Part shown: positions 17,422-25,927 of the stretch, piece after piece
Numbering within the stretch: position 1 is the stretch's first letter
Layout: every line of letters starts with the position of its first letter
NCBI RefSeq assembly: GCF_015645095.1
Contig: NZ_JADOTW010000003.1
Span: 1-64,000 of the forward strand
Reading direction: 5' to 3'
DNA: 64,000 nucleotides
From: Halomonas sp. 328
GTDB lineage: Bacteria; Pseudomonadota; Gammaproteobacteria; Pseudomonadales; Halomonadaceae
The notes under the pieces: generated by a model
The model's input: the letters and a program-made list of their open reading frames with translations, nothing else
Database searches by the model: none
What the model was told of the DNA's origin: nothing
Position numbers and translations under genes: made by a program

Positions 17422-19683
17422 TCAATCCTTGGGGGGCAGCAGATGGGTCAACTGCCAGGTTTCGAGGCGCTGGTTGAGCAGGCTACGCACCTCGGCGGGG
17501 CTGGACAGCGTCAGGGTCTCGGCCACCAGGGCCTGGGCATCCTTCATGGAGACACGACGGATGGCCGCCCGCACCCGGGGCAGGCTGGGGGCATTCATGG
17601 ACAGCGCCACGAAGCCCATGCCCATCAGCAGCAGAGCACCGGCCGGGTCGCCGGCCAGCTCACCGCATACCGAGGTGGGCATGTTCAGCGCCGCCGCCTC
17701 ATCGGCCAGCCGCGCCAGGGCCGCCAGCACTGCCGGATGGCAGGCATCATAGAGATCCGCGACCCGAGGGTTGTTGCGATCCACCGCCAGCAGGTACTGG
17801 GTCAGGTCGTTGCTGCCCACCGAGAAGAAATCGACCCGCTGGGCCAGGGCCTCCAGTTGATAGAGGGTCGCCGGCACCTCGATCATCACCCCGACCCGTG
17901 GGCGCGGCACCACCACGCCCTCCTCGGCCAGCTCGTCCCGGGCCCGATCGAGCAGCCGCAGGGCATCGTCCACCTCGTCCACATTGGTGATCATCGGCAG
18001 CAGGATCTGCAGGTTATCGAGGCCCTGGGAGGCGCGCAGCATGGCCCGCAGCTGCACCATCAGCACTTCCGGGTGGTCCAGGGTCACACGAATGCCCCGC
18101 CAGCCGAGGAAGGGGTTGGCCTCCTCGATGGGAAAATAGGGCAGGTCCTTGTCGCCACCGATATCCAGGGTGCGCATCACCACCGGCAGGGGCGCGAAGC
18201 TCTCCAGTTGCTCGCGATAGAGGCGGGTCTGCTCCTGCTCGCCGGGGAAGCGCTCGGTGATCATAAAGGGCACTTCGGTGCGATAGAGGCCCACCCCGCT
18301 GATACGCGGCTTGAGGGAGGCCACCGCATCCACCGCCAGGCCGGTATTGACCATTAGCGGCATGACGTGGCCATCCGGGGTCTCGCTGGGCAGGTCCTGC
18401 TCGTGCTCCAGCACCTCGGCCAGGGCCAGCTCCTCGTCGATCAGGGTCTGATAGTGGCTGCGCATCTCGCTGCCGGGGCGCACGATCAGCCGACCGCGGT
18501 GACCGTCCAGCACCACCGGGCTGCCATTGAGCCGCGGCAGCGGCAGATCGACCATGCCCAGCACGGTGGGAATTCCCATGGCCCGCGCCAGGATCGCCAC
18601 ATGGGAGGTGCTCGAGCCGCGCACCGCCACCAGGCCGGCGAGCTTCTCCCGAGGCACCTCCCCGAGGCTCGCCACGCTGATCTCGTCGCCCACCAGGATG
18701 GTCCGGGCGGGGTAGGAGTCCGGGGTCTGGGGGCTCTCCTCCTGCAGGTGGGCCAGGACCCGGCGCCCCAGGTCACGCACGTCGGCGGCCCGCTCGCGCA
18801 GGTAATCGTCATCGACCCGCTCCAGGTACTGCACATGGCGGCGCACCACGTCCGCCAGGGCCCCCGGGGCCCACTGCCCCTCGCGAATGCGCTTGACCAC
18901 CTCCTGGCCCAGGGCGGCGTCGCTGAGCATCTGCTGGTAGACCTCGAACAGCGCCAGCTCCTGGGCGCTGATGCGGCTGGCCAGGCGCTCGCCGGTGGCG
19001 CGAATCTCGTCGCGCACCCGGTAGATGGCGTCCTGCAGGCGCTTGATCTCGTACTCGGTATCGGTGGGAATCAGGTCGGGGACGCTGTCCAGGTCGGCGG
19101 GGGGCATGATCACCCGAGCCTCGCCGATGGCCATCCCCGGGGAGGCGGCCACCCCGGTGAAGACCGCCTGGCCGTCGGCCCGGGCGGGACGACTCAGGGT
19201 GCCGGTGACCAGGGCATGGGCCAACACCCCGGCCAGTTGGGCGGCCATGGTGACCAGGAAGGCCTCGTCGCCCTCGTCATAGCGACGCTTGTCCTGCTGC
19301 TGCACCACCAGCACGCCGAGCATGCGGCGCTGGTGAATGATGGGCACGCCGAGGAAGCTGGAGAAACGCTCCTCGCCGGTCTCCTCGAAGTAGCGATAGG
19401 CGGGGTGGGCCGGCGCGTCCTCCAGGTTGAGAGGCTCCTCGCGCTGGCCGACCAGCCCCACCAACCCCTCTCCCAGACGCAGCGCCACATGGCCCACCGC
19501 CTGGGTGCGCAGGCCGATGGTCTCCATCAGCACCAGGCACTCCTGCTCCGCATCATAGAGGTAGAAGGAGCACACATCGGTACGCATCGCCTTGCGGATA
19601 CGGCGCACCATGGTCGACAGGGCCGCCTCCAGGCTGCGGGCCCCGTTGACCTCCTGAACGATGCGGCGAAGGACGTCGAGCAT
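17422..19683 (-). CDS. ptsP: PEP-protein phosphotransferase PtsP (EI-Ntr)
   Basis: First enzyme of the nitrogen PTS: takes phosphate from phosphoenolpyruvate and passes it to NPr, then to EIIA-Ntr. About 753 aa, with an N-terminal GAF domain (about 15-160, RTDVCSFYLYDAEQECLVLMET), an EI N-terminal domain, the swivelling domain with the phosphorylated His361 in VRGSSTSHVAILARAMGIP, and a TIM-barrel PEP-binding domain with GLYRTEVPFM and the C-terminal Cys in PTSVCGELAGD. It lies 56 bp downstream of rppH, as in E. coli and Pseudomonas. No npr or ptsN is in the window. Confidence 0.96.
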   Translation of the reverse strand: MLDVLRRIVQEVNGARSLEAALSTMVRRIRKAMRTDVCSFYLYDAEQECLVLMETIGLRTQAVGHVALRLGEGLVGLVGQREEPLNLEDAPAHPAYRYFEETGEERFSSFLGVPIIHQRRMLGVLVVQQQDKRRYDEGDEAFLVTMAAQLAGVLAHALVTGTLSRPARADGQAVFTGVAASPGMAIGEARVIMPPADLDSVPDLIPTDTEYEIKRLQDAIYRVRDEIRATGERLASRISAQELALFEVYQQMLSDAALGQEVVKRIREGQWAPGALADVVRRHVQYLERVDDDYLRERAADVRDLGRRVLAHLQEESPQTPDSYPARTILVGDEISVASLGEVPREKLAGLVAVRGSSTSHVAILARAMGIPTVLGMVDLPLPRLNGSPVVLDGHRGRLIVRPGSEMRSHYQTLIDEELALAEVLEHEQDLPSETPDGHVMPLMVNTGLAVDAVASLKPRISGVGLYRTEVPFMITERFPGEQEQTRLYREQLESFAPLPVVMRTLDIGGDKDLPYFPIEEANPFLGWRGIRVTLDHPEVLMVQLRAMLRASQGLDNLQILLPMITNVDEVDDALRLLDRARDELAEEGVVVPRPRVGVMIEVPATLYQLEALAQRVDFFSVGSNDLTQYLLAVDRNNPRVADLYDACHPAVLAALARLADEAAALNMPTSVCGELAGDPAGALLLMGMGFVALSMNAPSLPRVRAAIRRVSMKDAQALVAETLTLSSPAEVRSLLNQRLETWQLTHLLPPKD

Positions 19684-19739
19684 AGCGTATCTTCTTGTAA
19701 TGATTGAAATGGTTGAGGTTCGGTCGAGCCCCTCCGCGA

Positions 19740-20231
19740 CTAGTCGCCCATCACGGCCAGGCGCTGGACACGCGGCGCCAGTTCACGCAGGGCCCGCCGA
19801 TACACCTCCCGCTTGAAGGGCACCACCTGCCCCAACGGATACCAGTAACTGACCCAACGCCAGCCATCGAATTCCGGCTTGGGCGTGCCATCCATGCAGA
19901 TCCGGCTCTCCTGGCAGCGCATCTTCAGCAGGAACCACTTCTGTTTCTGGCCAATGCATACCGGCCGAGAGTTCGTTCGTATCATGCGTCGTGGCAAGCG
20001 ATAGCGCAGCCATCCTCGGGTACAGGCCAGCACCTCGACATCGGCCGCCGTCAGGCCGATTTCCTCTTCCAGTTCCCGATACAGGGCCTGTTGCGGAGTC
20101 TCGTTTGCCTTGATGCCTCCCTGGGGAAACTGCCACGCATTCTGTCCTACCCGACGCGCCCAAAGCAGCTGGCACTGGCGGTTGACAATGATAATGCCAA
20201 CGTTGGGCCGAAAGCCGTCAGCGTCGATCAC
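19740..20231 (-). CDS. rppH: RNA pyrophosphohydrolase RppH (Nudix)
   Basis: Removes pyrophosphate from the 5' end of primary transcripts, exposing them to RNase E decay. About 163 aa. Intact Nudix box [24 protein letters not shown] start at the GTG at 20231, which gives [11 protein letters not shown], exactly aligned with the E. coli start MIDDDGYRPNVG, and places aagg eight bases upstream; GTG 20240 and ATG 20237 lie too close to that site. Followed by ptsP on the same strand. Confidence 0.94.
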   Translation of the reverse strand: MIDADGFRPNVGIIIVNRQCQLLWARRVGQNAWQFPQGGIKANETPQQALYRELEEEIGLTAADVEVLACTRGWLRYRLPRRMIRTNSRPVCIGQKQKWFLLKMRCQESRICMDGTPKPEFDGWRWVSYWYPLGQVVPFKREVYRRALRELAPRVQRLAVMGD

Positions 20232-20389
20232 GGACATCACCTTATGAATTCACTATGGCAGCCATTCTTCCACAAAGCCGGAAAGCGCATCAATAAGGCA
20301 TTTACGGGCGGCGCAAGGGGTGGTCGCCTCGACGAAACACCCGGGGACTCCGGCCCGCCTCGGCGATCGCCGGAAAGCCACGAAAGACG

Positions 20390-20412
20390 CGGGCCGCCGG
20401 AATGGCGGCCCG
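20390..20412 (-). terminator. GC-rich hairpin downstream of the HAD phosphatase gene
   Basis: cgggccgcc-ggaat-ggcggcccg, a perfect 9-bp stem, 66 nt after the HAD gene stop on the minus strand. No T-run follows, so its terminator function is uncertain. Confidence 0.4.
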
Positions 20413-20477
20413 TCGAATAGGGATGGAGGAAGCCGGTCGTTGTGGCCGACTAGAGAGCCGGTAGAACCCGGCGGCCA

Positions 20478-21134
20478 TCACTCCCGCAGGCTGATAATCC
20501 GCCAGCCGCGACGCTCCGCCTCGGTGCGCAGGGTCTCGTCCGGGTCCACCGCCACCGGGTGTTCGACCTTCTCCAGCAGCGGCAGGTCGTTGTGCGAATC
20601 GCTGTAGAACCACGCATCCTCGAGGCCGAACTCCTTGTCCTCGAGCCAGGCCTCCAGGCGCACCACCTTGCCCTCGCGATAGCTGGGTACGCCGGACACC
20701 TTGCCGGTATAACGGCCGTCGAGCACCTCCGGCTCCACGGCGATCAGCTCATCCACCCCCAGCCGCTCGGCGATGGGGCCGGTAATAAAGCGGTTGGTGG
20801 CGGTGATGATCAGCAGGGTGTCGCCCCGGGAGCGATGGCGGGCCAGCAGCTCCTCGCCCTTGGGCAGGATATGTGGCTCGATCTTGCTGGCCATGAACTG
20901 CTGATGCCAGGCCGCCAGCTGCTCCGGGGTGTTCTCGGCCAGGGGCTTGAGGGCCACTTCGAGAAAGGCCGCCATATCCAGGGTGCCGTTCTCGTAGTCA
21001 CGCAGGAAACGGTCGTTGGCCTCGCGGTAGCTGACCGGATCCACCGCCCCCTGCTCCAGCAGAAATTCGCCCCAGGCATGGTCGCTGTCGATGCTCAGCA
21101 GGGTGTTGTCGAGGTCGAAGATGGCCAGGCTCAC
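20478..21134 (-). CDS. HAD-IB family phosphatase (SerB-like)
   Basis: About 218 aa. HAD motif [21 protein letters not shown], motif [16 protein letters not shown], and motif [14 protein letters not shown] are intact, with an alpha-helical cap typical of subfamily IB (phosphoserine- or histidinol-phosphate-phosphatase type). The substrate is unknown; lengths and context (just upstream of rppH-ptsP) match the HAD gene found next to rppH in Pseudomonas. The ATG at 21134 lies after gagggga. Confidence 0.88.
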   Translation of the reverse strand: MSLAIFDLDNTLLSIDSDHAWGEFLLEQGAVDPVSYREANDRFLRDYENGTLDMAAFLEVALKPLAENTPEQLAAWHQQFMASKIEPHILPKGEELLARHRSRGDTLLIITATNRFITGPIAERLGVDELIAVEPEVLDGRYTGKVSGVPSYREGKVVRLEAWLEDKEFGLEDAWFYSDSHNDLPLLEKVEHPVAVDPDETLRTEAERRGWRIISLRE

Positions 21135-21554
21135 TGCGTTCCCCTCTCAGTCGGCGCCTCAGGCGCCGCGGTTGGTGGTCGAAAAGCCCCCGATTATGGC
21201 AGAGATCCCCCGATGGGGGGAGCCGGCGCCCCGGGATCACGCCGATAGCCATCATCAGGCATACCCCATACAAAAGTTTTATATTGCACCGCACAAACCC
21301 TGGCCCACCAAAGAAAACAGCTCAAGTAATTGTTATTTATAGATAAAAACCAATAAACCCAGCCAAAGCTATTCCTTATGCCCGCCACCACACCCATAAA
21401 GTCTAGCTTTGGCATGGATTCTCTTTGCCGCCAGAATGGCTATAATGCCTGCATCGATTCGTCGAGCCTGCCGATGGCCAACCTAGGCGGCAGGCCAGGG
21501 CCTCCGGGCAATCCCTGGAGGGTGACTCCCGCACCAGGCAAGCGAGAACCTCCC
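21135..21554. other. Regulatory region of the mqo-type gene
   Basis: No gene is seen in these 420 bases. An AT-rich stretch (21260-21380) precedes a nested inverted repeat: gccaaagct (21362-21370) with agctttggc (21405-21413), enclosing ttatg (21376-21380) and cataa (21395-21399). A perfect TATAAT lies at 21441-21446, but no good -35 stands at normal spacing, which suggests activator-dependent transcription with the dyad as a possible binding site. Confidence 0.5.
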
Positions 21555-22952
21555 ATGTCCACACCGACCTATGACGTTCTGATCGTGGGTGGCGGCGTCT
21601 CCGGCACCGCCCTCCTCTACGAGCTGGCGCGCTATACCGACCTCAAGGCCCTGGGCCTGGTCGAGAAGTATGACCATGTGGCCATCGTCAACTCCCATGG
21701 CCGCAACAACAGCCAGACGATCCACTGTGGCGATATCGAGACCAACTACACCCTCGAGAAGGCCAAGGTCACCAAGCGCACCGCGGGCATGGTGGTCAAC
21801 TTCGCCACCAAGCTGGCCCCCGAGCAGCGCGACAAGATCGTCTACCAATACCCGAAGATGGTGCTGGGGGTGGGCGAGAGCGAGTGCGACTTCCTGCGCC
21901 AGCGCTTCACCAAGTTCCAGGCTCTCTTCCCCAAGATGCGTCTGCTGGAGCGGGATGACATCGCCGAGCTGGAGCCCAAGCTGGTGGAGGGACGCCGCCC
22001 GGAGGAACCCATCGTGGCCATGGGTTCCACCGACGAATACACCGCGGTGAACTACACCACCCTCTCCGAGGCCTTCGTGGAACAGGCCCAGCAGAGCGCC
22101 CAGGAAAAGGGCGCGACCTGCGACGTGCATCTCTCCACCGCGGTGGAGTCGATCACCCAGGGCGAGGACAAGCTGTTCCGGGTCAAGACCCCCAACAAGG
22201 GCACCCTCACCGCTCGTTACGTGGTGGTCAGCGCCGGCGGTCACTCCCTGCTGTTCGCCCACAAGATGGGGTACGGCCTGGACAAGTCCTGCCTGCCCAT
22301 GGCCGGCTCCTTCTACTTCACGCCCCAGGTGCTCAACGGCAAGGTCTACACCGTGCAGAACGAGAACCTGCCCTTCGCCGCGGTGCACGGCGACCCGGAC
22401 GTGCTGGTGGAAGGCAAGACCCGCTTCGGCCCGACGGCCCTGATGCTGCCCCTGCTGGAGCGCTACAACGGCAAGACCTTCTTCGAGTTCCTCAAGGTGC
22501 TGCGCCTGGACCGCAACGTCGTCAAGGCCCTCTGGGACCTGATGAAGGTGCGCGATATCCGCCGCTATATCTTCAAGAACTTCCTGTTCGAGGTGCCGGT
22601 GCTGCGCGAGCGCCTCTTCCTCAAGGACATCAAGAAGATCGTGCCCAGCCTCACCGTCCAGGACGTGACCTTCGCCAAGGGCTTCGGCGGGGTGCGCCCG
22701 CAGCTGATCGACAAGGAGAAGCAGAAGCTGGTGATGGGCGAGGCGAAGATCAACCCGGGTACCGGCATCGTCTTCAATATGACGCCCTCCCCCGGCGGCA
22801 CCAGCTGCCTGGGCAACGCCGAGAAGGATATGTACCTGGCCCAGGAGTTCCTCGGCTTCAATGTCGACAAGGAGGCCTTCGAGCGCGACCTGCTCACCGG
22901 CGAGATCCCCCTTACCGACCTGGAGCGCCCCGAGGCCCACTCCCTGATGTAG
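21555..22952 (+). CDS. mqo: Malate:quinone oxidoreductase, Helicobacter/Campylobacter-like type
   Basis: An FAD enzyme that would oxidise malate at the membrane and pass electrons to quinone. About 465 aa. An N-terminal dinucleotide-binding loop, YDVLIVGGGVSGTALLYELARY, is followed by the family block NNSQTIHCGDIETNYTLEKA, which matches the epsilonproteobacterial-type Mqo rather than the E. coli type. GVGESECDFLRQRF and FGGVRPQLIDKEKQ are also conserved. The substrate is inferred from family membership; some members of this branch are annotated only as FAD-dependent oxidoreductases. ATG at 21555 chosen because the FAD loop must be near the start. Monocistronic, with a strong hairpin after it. 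Confidence 0.82.
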   Translation: MSTPTYDVLIVGGGVSGTALLYELARYTDLKALGLVEKYDHVAIVNSHGRNNSQTIHCGDIETNYTLEKAKVTKRTAGMVVNFATKLAPEQRDKIVYQYPKMVLGVGESECDFLRQRFTKFQALFPKMRLLERDDIAELEPKLVEGRRPEEPIVAMGSTDEYTAVNYTTLSEAFVEQAQQSAQEKGATCDVHLSTAVESITQGEDKLFRVKTPNKGTLTARYVVVSAGGHSLLFAHKMGYGLDKSCLPMAGSFYFTPQVLNGKVYTVQNENLPFAAVHGDPDVLVEGKTRFGPTALMLPLLERYNGKTFFEFLKVLRLDRNVVKALWDLMKVRDIRRYIFKNFLFEVPVLRERLFLKDIKKIVPSLTVQDVTFAKGFGGVRPQLIDKEKQKLVMGEAKINPGTGIVFNMTPSPGGTSCLGNAEKDMYLAQEFLGFNVDKEAFERDLLTGEIPLTDLERPEAHSLM

Positions 22953-22972
22953 ACCGAACCGCCTCGCATCAT

Positions 22973-23006
22973 GACGACGCCCCGACCATTTGGTCGGGGC
23001 GTCGTC
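22973..23006. terminator. Bidirectional terminator between mqo and rsd
   Basis: A 16-bp perfect stem, gacgacgccccgacca/tggtcggggcgtcgtc, with a 2-nt loop, between two convergent genes. The T-content after it is small (gtta), but stem stability is extreme. Confidence 0.75.
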
Positions 23007-23042
23007 GTTATCAGCGGGCGAGTCGGAGCGGCGAGCGGTGGC

Positions 23043-23546
23043 TCAAGGCGAGAGCCGAGCCGCGGCCTGGGAGGCCGGCGGCGGCGAGTGGGCGGCATGC
23101 AGCCGCTCGATCAGCTGATCTTCCAGGGAGAAGCGTTCGCCGAGCCCCTTGGCCAGGCGGTCGAGCCAGGCCGGCAGCCGGGACAGGTAGTGCTGGCAGC
23201 GACTCGGGGTAGAGTAGTCTTCATCGAAGGCCAGCACCAGCTCGGTGGACAGCTCCAGGCGCTGCAGCAGCTTGTCGGCCAGGGCCAGGGCGTCGTGGTC
23301 GTGGAAGGCCCTGGCCTCCTCGCGCAACTGGGGGTAGATCTCGAAGTGGCCGGCGCTGATATAGTCCATCAGCAGCTCGCTGAAGGCATCGATCTGACTC
23401 TTCTCCACCGCGTCCAGCTCGGCGTCACAGGCCTCCTTGAGGTCCATGAAGGTGACCAGCAGCTCGCGGCGCTGATCCAGCCAGCGATCGATCAGTCGGT
23501 GTACCCCGCCCCAGCGCTCCAGGGCCGTCTTGCACTCTTCCAGCAT
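23043..23546 (-). CDS. rsd: Rsd/AlgQ regulator (anti-sigma-70)
   Basis: Rsd binds the housekeeping sigma factor and favours alternative sigma factors in stationary phase; the Pseudomonas orthologue is AlgQ. About 167 aa, all-helical. Conserved blocks include LIDRWLDQRRELLVTFMDLK, LLMDYISAGHFEIYPQL and GLGERFSLEDQLI, which align with E. coli Rsd. A C-terminal Ala/Pro/Ser tail is not conserved. rsd next to dsbB is the Pseudomonas arrangement. Confidence 0.9.
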   Translation of the reverse strand: MLEECKTALERWGGVHRLIDRWLDQRRELLVTFMDLKEACDAELDAVEKSQIDAFSELLMDYISAGHFEIYPQLREEARAFHDHDALALADKLLQRLELSTELVLAFDEDYSTPSRCQHYLSRLPAWLDRLAKGLGERFSLEDQLIERLHAAHSPPPASQAAARLSP

Positions 23547-23653
23547 GGCTCTTCCCTCGCGACTCTCGGCTCGCCATCCAGACTCACCCGAGTCGAGGCG
23601 AGTGTCAATGCCCCGGCGTGAACACCATCAACCAACGCTCGTTTGTGGTCGAG

Positions 23654-24169
23654 TCAATCGCTCCGAAGGCCGCGCCACAGCAGCCCCAGGGGCGCCAGGG
23701 CCAACACCAGGAAACCGATCAGGGTCCAGCCCGGCAGGGAGATCCCCCACCACAGGAAGTCGATCTCGGCGCACTCCCCGGAGCCGGAGAGCACCATGGC
23801 CAGCACCTCCTGGAAGGGCAGCACCTCCATCATATAGTCGAGGCCGGGGCCGCAGCTGGGCACCTGGTCCGCCGGCAGCGACTGCAACCAGAGATGGCGC
23901 CAGGCCACCCCGATGCCCCCCAGCACCGCCAGCAAACCCAGGCCGCCATAGGCGAGCCGGCCGCCGCGGCCGGCGGGGTTATGAAGCGCCGCGGCGGCCA
24001 GCACCAGGGCCACGGCCAGCACCGCCACGCGCTGGAAGATACATAGCGGGCAGGGTGCCAGGCCGGCCAGGTGCTCCAGCCCCAGGGCCACCGCCAGCAT
24101 CAACACACAGAACGCGAGCCCCGCCAGGCTCCAGCGGCGGGGACTCCAGGTCGCAAGGGTCGCCATCAT
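23654..24169 (-). CDS. dsbB: Disulfide bond formation protein DsbB
   Basis: Inner-membrane enzyme that reoxidises DsbA and passes electrons to quinone. About 171 aa with four membrane segments. Both redox pairs are visible: the CPLC motif in LAPCPLCIFQRVAV and a second Cys pair in the second periplasmic loop (PSCGPGL and GECAEIDF). Two adjacent ATG codons (24169, 24166) could start. It lies downstream of gshA and upstream of rsd, all on the minus strand. Confidence 0.93.
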   Translation of the reverse strand: MMATLATWSPRRWSLAGLAFCVLMLAVALGLEHLAGLAPCPLCIFQRVAVLAVALVLAAAALHNPAGRGGRLAYGGLGLLAVLGGIGVAWRHLWLQSLPADQVPSCGPGLDYMMEVLPFQEVLAMVLSGSGECAEIDFLWWGISLPGWTLIGFLVLALAPLGLLWRGLRSD

Positions 24170-24197
24170 CGGCTCAGGATTCCTTTACTGGGTCGGC

Positions 24198-24218
24198 GCC
24201 CCCTCCACGCGAGGGGGC
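24198..24218 (-). terminator. Hairpin downstream of gshA
   Basis: gccccct-ccacgcg-agggggc forms a 7-bp stem 11 nt after the gshA stop on the minus strand. No T-tract, so it may only attenuate readthrough into dsbB. Confidence 0.35.
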
Positions 24219-24228
24219 AAACGCAGGG

Positions 24229-25848
24229 TCAGACCACGGGGGTACCGCGGGGTTCACGGGCCAGGGCGAAGTAGCGCCCCAGGAAGTCATCGAAGGAGCC
24301 ATCATCGGCGGCCTCGAGCTCCCGCTGCTGGCGATGGGAAGTCTCGCCGAGCTCGGTGAAGAGCGCCTCCCGGGCCGGGTCCATGGCCTCGTCACGCCAT
24401 TGAGCCGCCTGCTCCCGGGCCAGCGCCAGGGTCGCCTCGACGAAGTCGTCGCCGCTCGCCTCGAGCAGGCTCAGCAGTTGTCCCGCCGGGGTCTGGGCGG
24501 AGTCTCGCAGCCGCGGCGCCAGGGCCTCCAGGGCCTCGGCATGGGGCGAGCCGCCCTCCTGGGCATCGAGCAACTCGGCCACCTGGCCCAGTTCGGCGAA
24601 GATCGCCTCGGCACACTCCGCCAACTGACGCTCCACGCCATCGAGGTAGAGTCGCGCCTCGGGGTCGCGGCCGCGCTCCACGACCAGGCGGCGATTGTCG
24701 TCCAGGTGGTCGCACTCGGCATCGTCGATCCAGGGGCTCTCGGAGAGCAGGCACCAGAGCATGAAGGTGTCGAGGAAGCGCATCTGGGTGGCGTCGATGC
24801 CCAGCGGCAGGAAGGGATTGAGGTCCAGGCAACGGATCTCGATATATTCGACGCCGCGGGCCTCCAGGGCCTGGCTGGGAGTCTCGTCCTGACGAGCGAC
24901 CCGCTTGGGGCGGATATCGCTGTAGTACTCGTTCTCGATCTGCAGGATATTGGCATTGAGCTGCTGCCAGCCCTCCCCCGTCTTGACGCCCAGGGCCTCA
25001 TAGGCGGGCCAGGGGGTGGCGATGGCGTGGCGCAGGGTGCCCACGTAGTTGGAGAGGGAATTGAAACAGATCTTCAACTGCGCCTGCACCTTGTTCTGAT
25101 AGCCGAGGCCGGACATGCGCAGGCTGGTGGCATAGGGCGAGAGCAGCGTCGCCTCGCCGTGGCGGCGCAGCCCCAGTTCCTGCGGGGCCTCGCGGCCATC
25201 GAGGAAGCTCTTATCGAAGGCCGGCGAGGCGCCGAACAGGTACATCAGCAGCCAGCTGTGGCGACGGAACTGGCGAATCAGCCCGAAATAGCGGCTGGAG
25301 CGGTAGTCGCTCAGGGCCTGCCCCTCGGCGCCGTCGATCGCCTGCAGCTGCTGCCAGAGGGTATCGGGGAAAGAGAGGTTGTAGTGCACCCCGGCGATCG
25401 CCTGCATGATGCGCCCGTAGCGCACGTCCAGTCCCTTGCGGTAGACGTGCTTCATGGTGCCCACATTGGAGTGCCCGTAGTCGGCGATGGGAATGCTGGC
25501 ATTGCCCGCCAGCCGCGAGGGCATGCTGGCCGGCCAGATCAGCTCGTCGCCGAGCTCGCGATAGCTGAAGCGGTGCAGGTCGGCCAGGAAGTCCAGGGCA
25601 TCCTCGGGGCGACAGGTGACCGGCGTGATGTACTCCAAGAGCGCCTCGGAGTAGTCGGTGGTGATGTGCGGATGGGTCAGCTTGGACCCCAGGCCCCGCG
25701 GGTGCGGCGTCTGGGCGATGCGCCCGTCGCCCTCGACCCGCAGCCCCTCCTTCTCGATGCCCCGGCGAATGCGCCCGATCAGCCCCTGGCGGGCCGGTCC
25801 CTTGAGCCGTCCGATGACGGTTTTGAGTTGCTCGGACAAGATCAACAC
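24229..25848 (-). CDS. gshA: Glutamate-cysteine ligase, type 1
   Basis: First step of glutathione synthesis: joins glutamate and cysteine using ATP. About 539 aa (E. coli 518). Family blocks: IRRGIEKEGLRVEGDG, LTHPHITTDYSEALLEYITPV, YRKGLDVRYGRIMQAIAGVHYNLS and YIEIRCLDLNPFLPLGI. The start is uncertain: GTG 25848, or a TTG three codons later with a better-spaced gggg. Gene order tex-gshA matches Pseudomonas. Glutathione links this gene functionally to the persulfide enzymes at 57-58 kb. Confidence 0.93.
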   Translation of the reverse strand: MLILSEQLKTVIGRLKGPARQGLIGRIRRGIEKEGLRVEGDGRIAQTPHPRGLGSKLTHPHITTDYSEALLEYITPVTCRPEDALDFLADLHRFSYRELGDELIWPASMPSRLAGNASIPIADYGHSNVGTMKHVYRKGLDVRYGRIMQAIAGVHYNLSFPDTLWQQLQAIDGAEGQALSDYRSSRYFGLIRQFRRHSWLLMYLFGASPAFDKSFLDGREAPQELGLRRHGEATLLSPYATSLRMSGLGYQNKVQAQLKICFNSLSNYVGTLRHAIATPWPAYEALGVKTGEGWQQLNANILQIENEYYSDIRPKRVARQDETPSQALEARGVEYIEIRCLDLNPFLPLGIDATQMRFLDTFMLWCLLSESPWIDDAECDHLDDNRRLVVERGRDPEARLYLDGVERQLAECAEAIFAELGQVAELLDAQEGGSPHAEALEALAPRLRDSAQTPAGQLLSLLEASGDDFVEATLALAREQAAQWRDEAMDPAREALFTELGETSHRQQRELEAADDGSFDDFLGRYFALAREPRGTPVV

Positions 25849-25927
25849 CCCATGTCATGGGAGGCGGCCGAGCCGCCTCGAATATCGTTGGCAAGCGCTG
25901 TGATAGCCCTGGTGCCCTGAGCTCAGC

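Noticed and set aside
21483-22940. A 485-codon minus-strand frame opposite mqo
   Set aside because: Shadow of the real gene; low-complexity leucine/glycine/histidine-rich translation, no ribosome-binding site.
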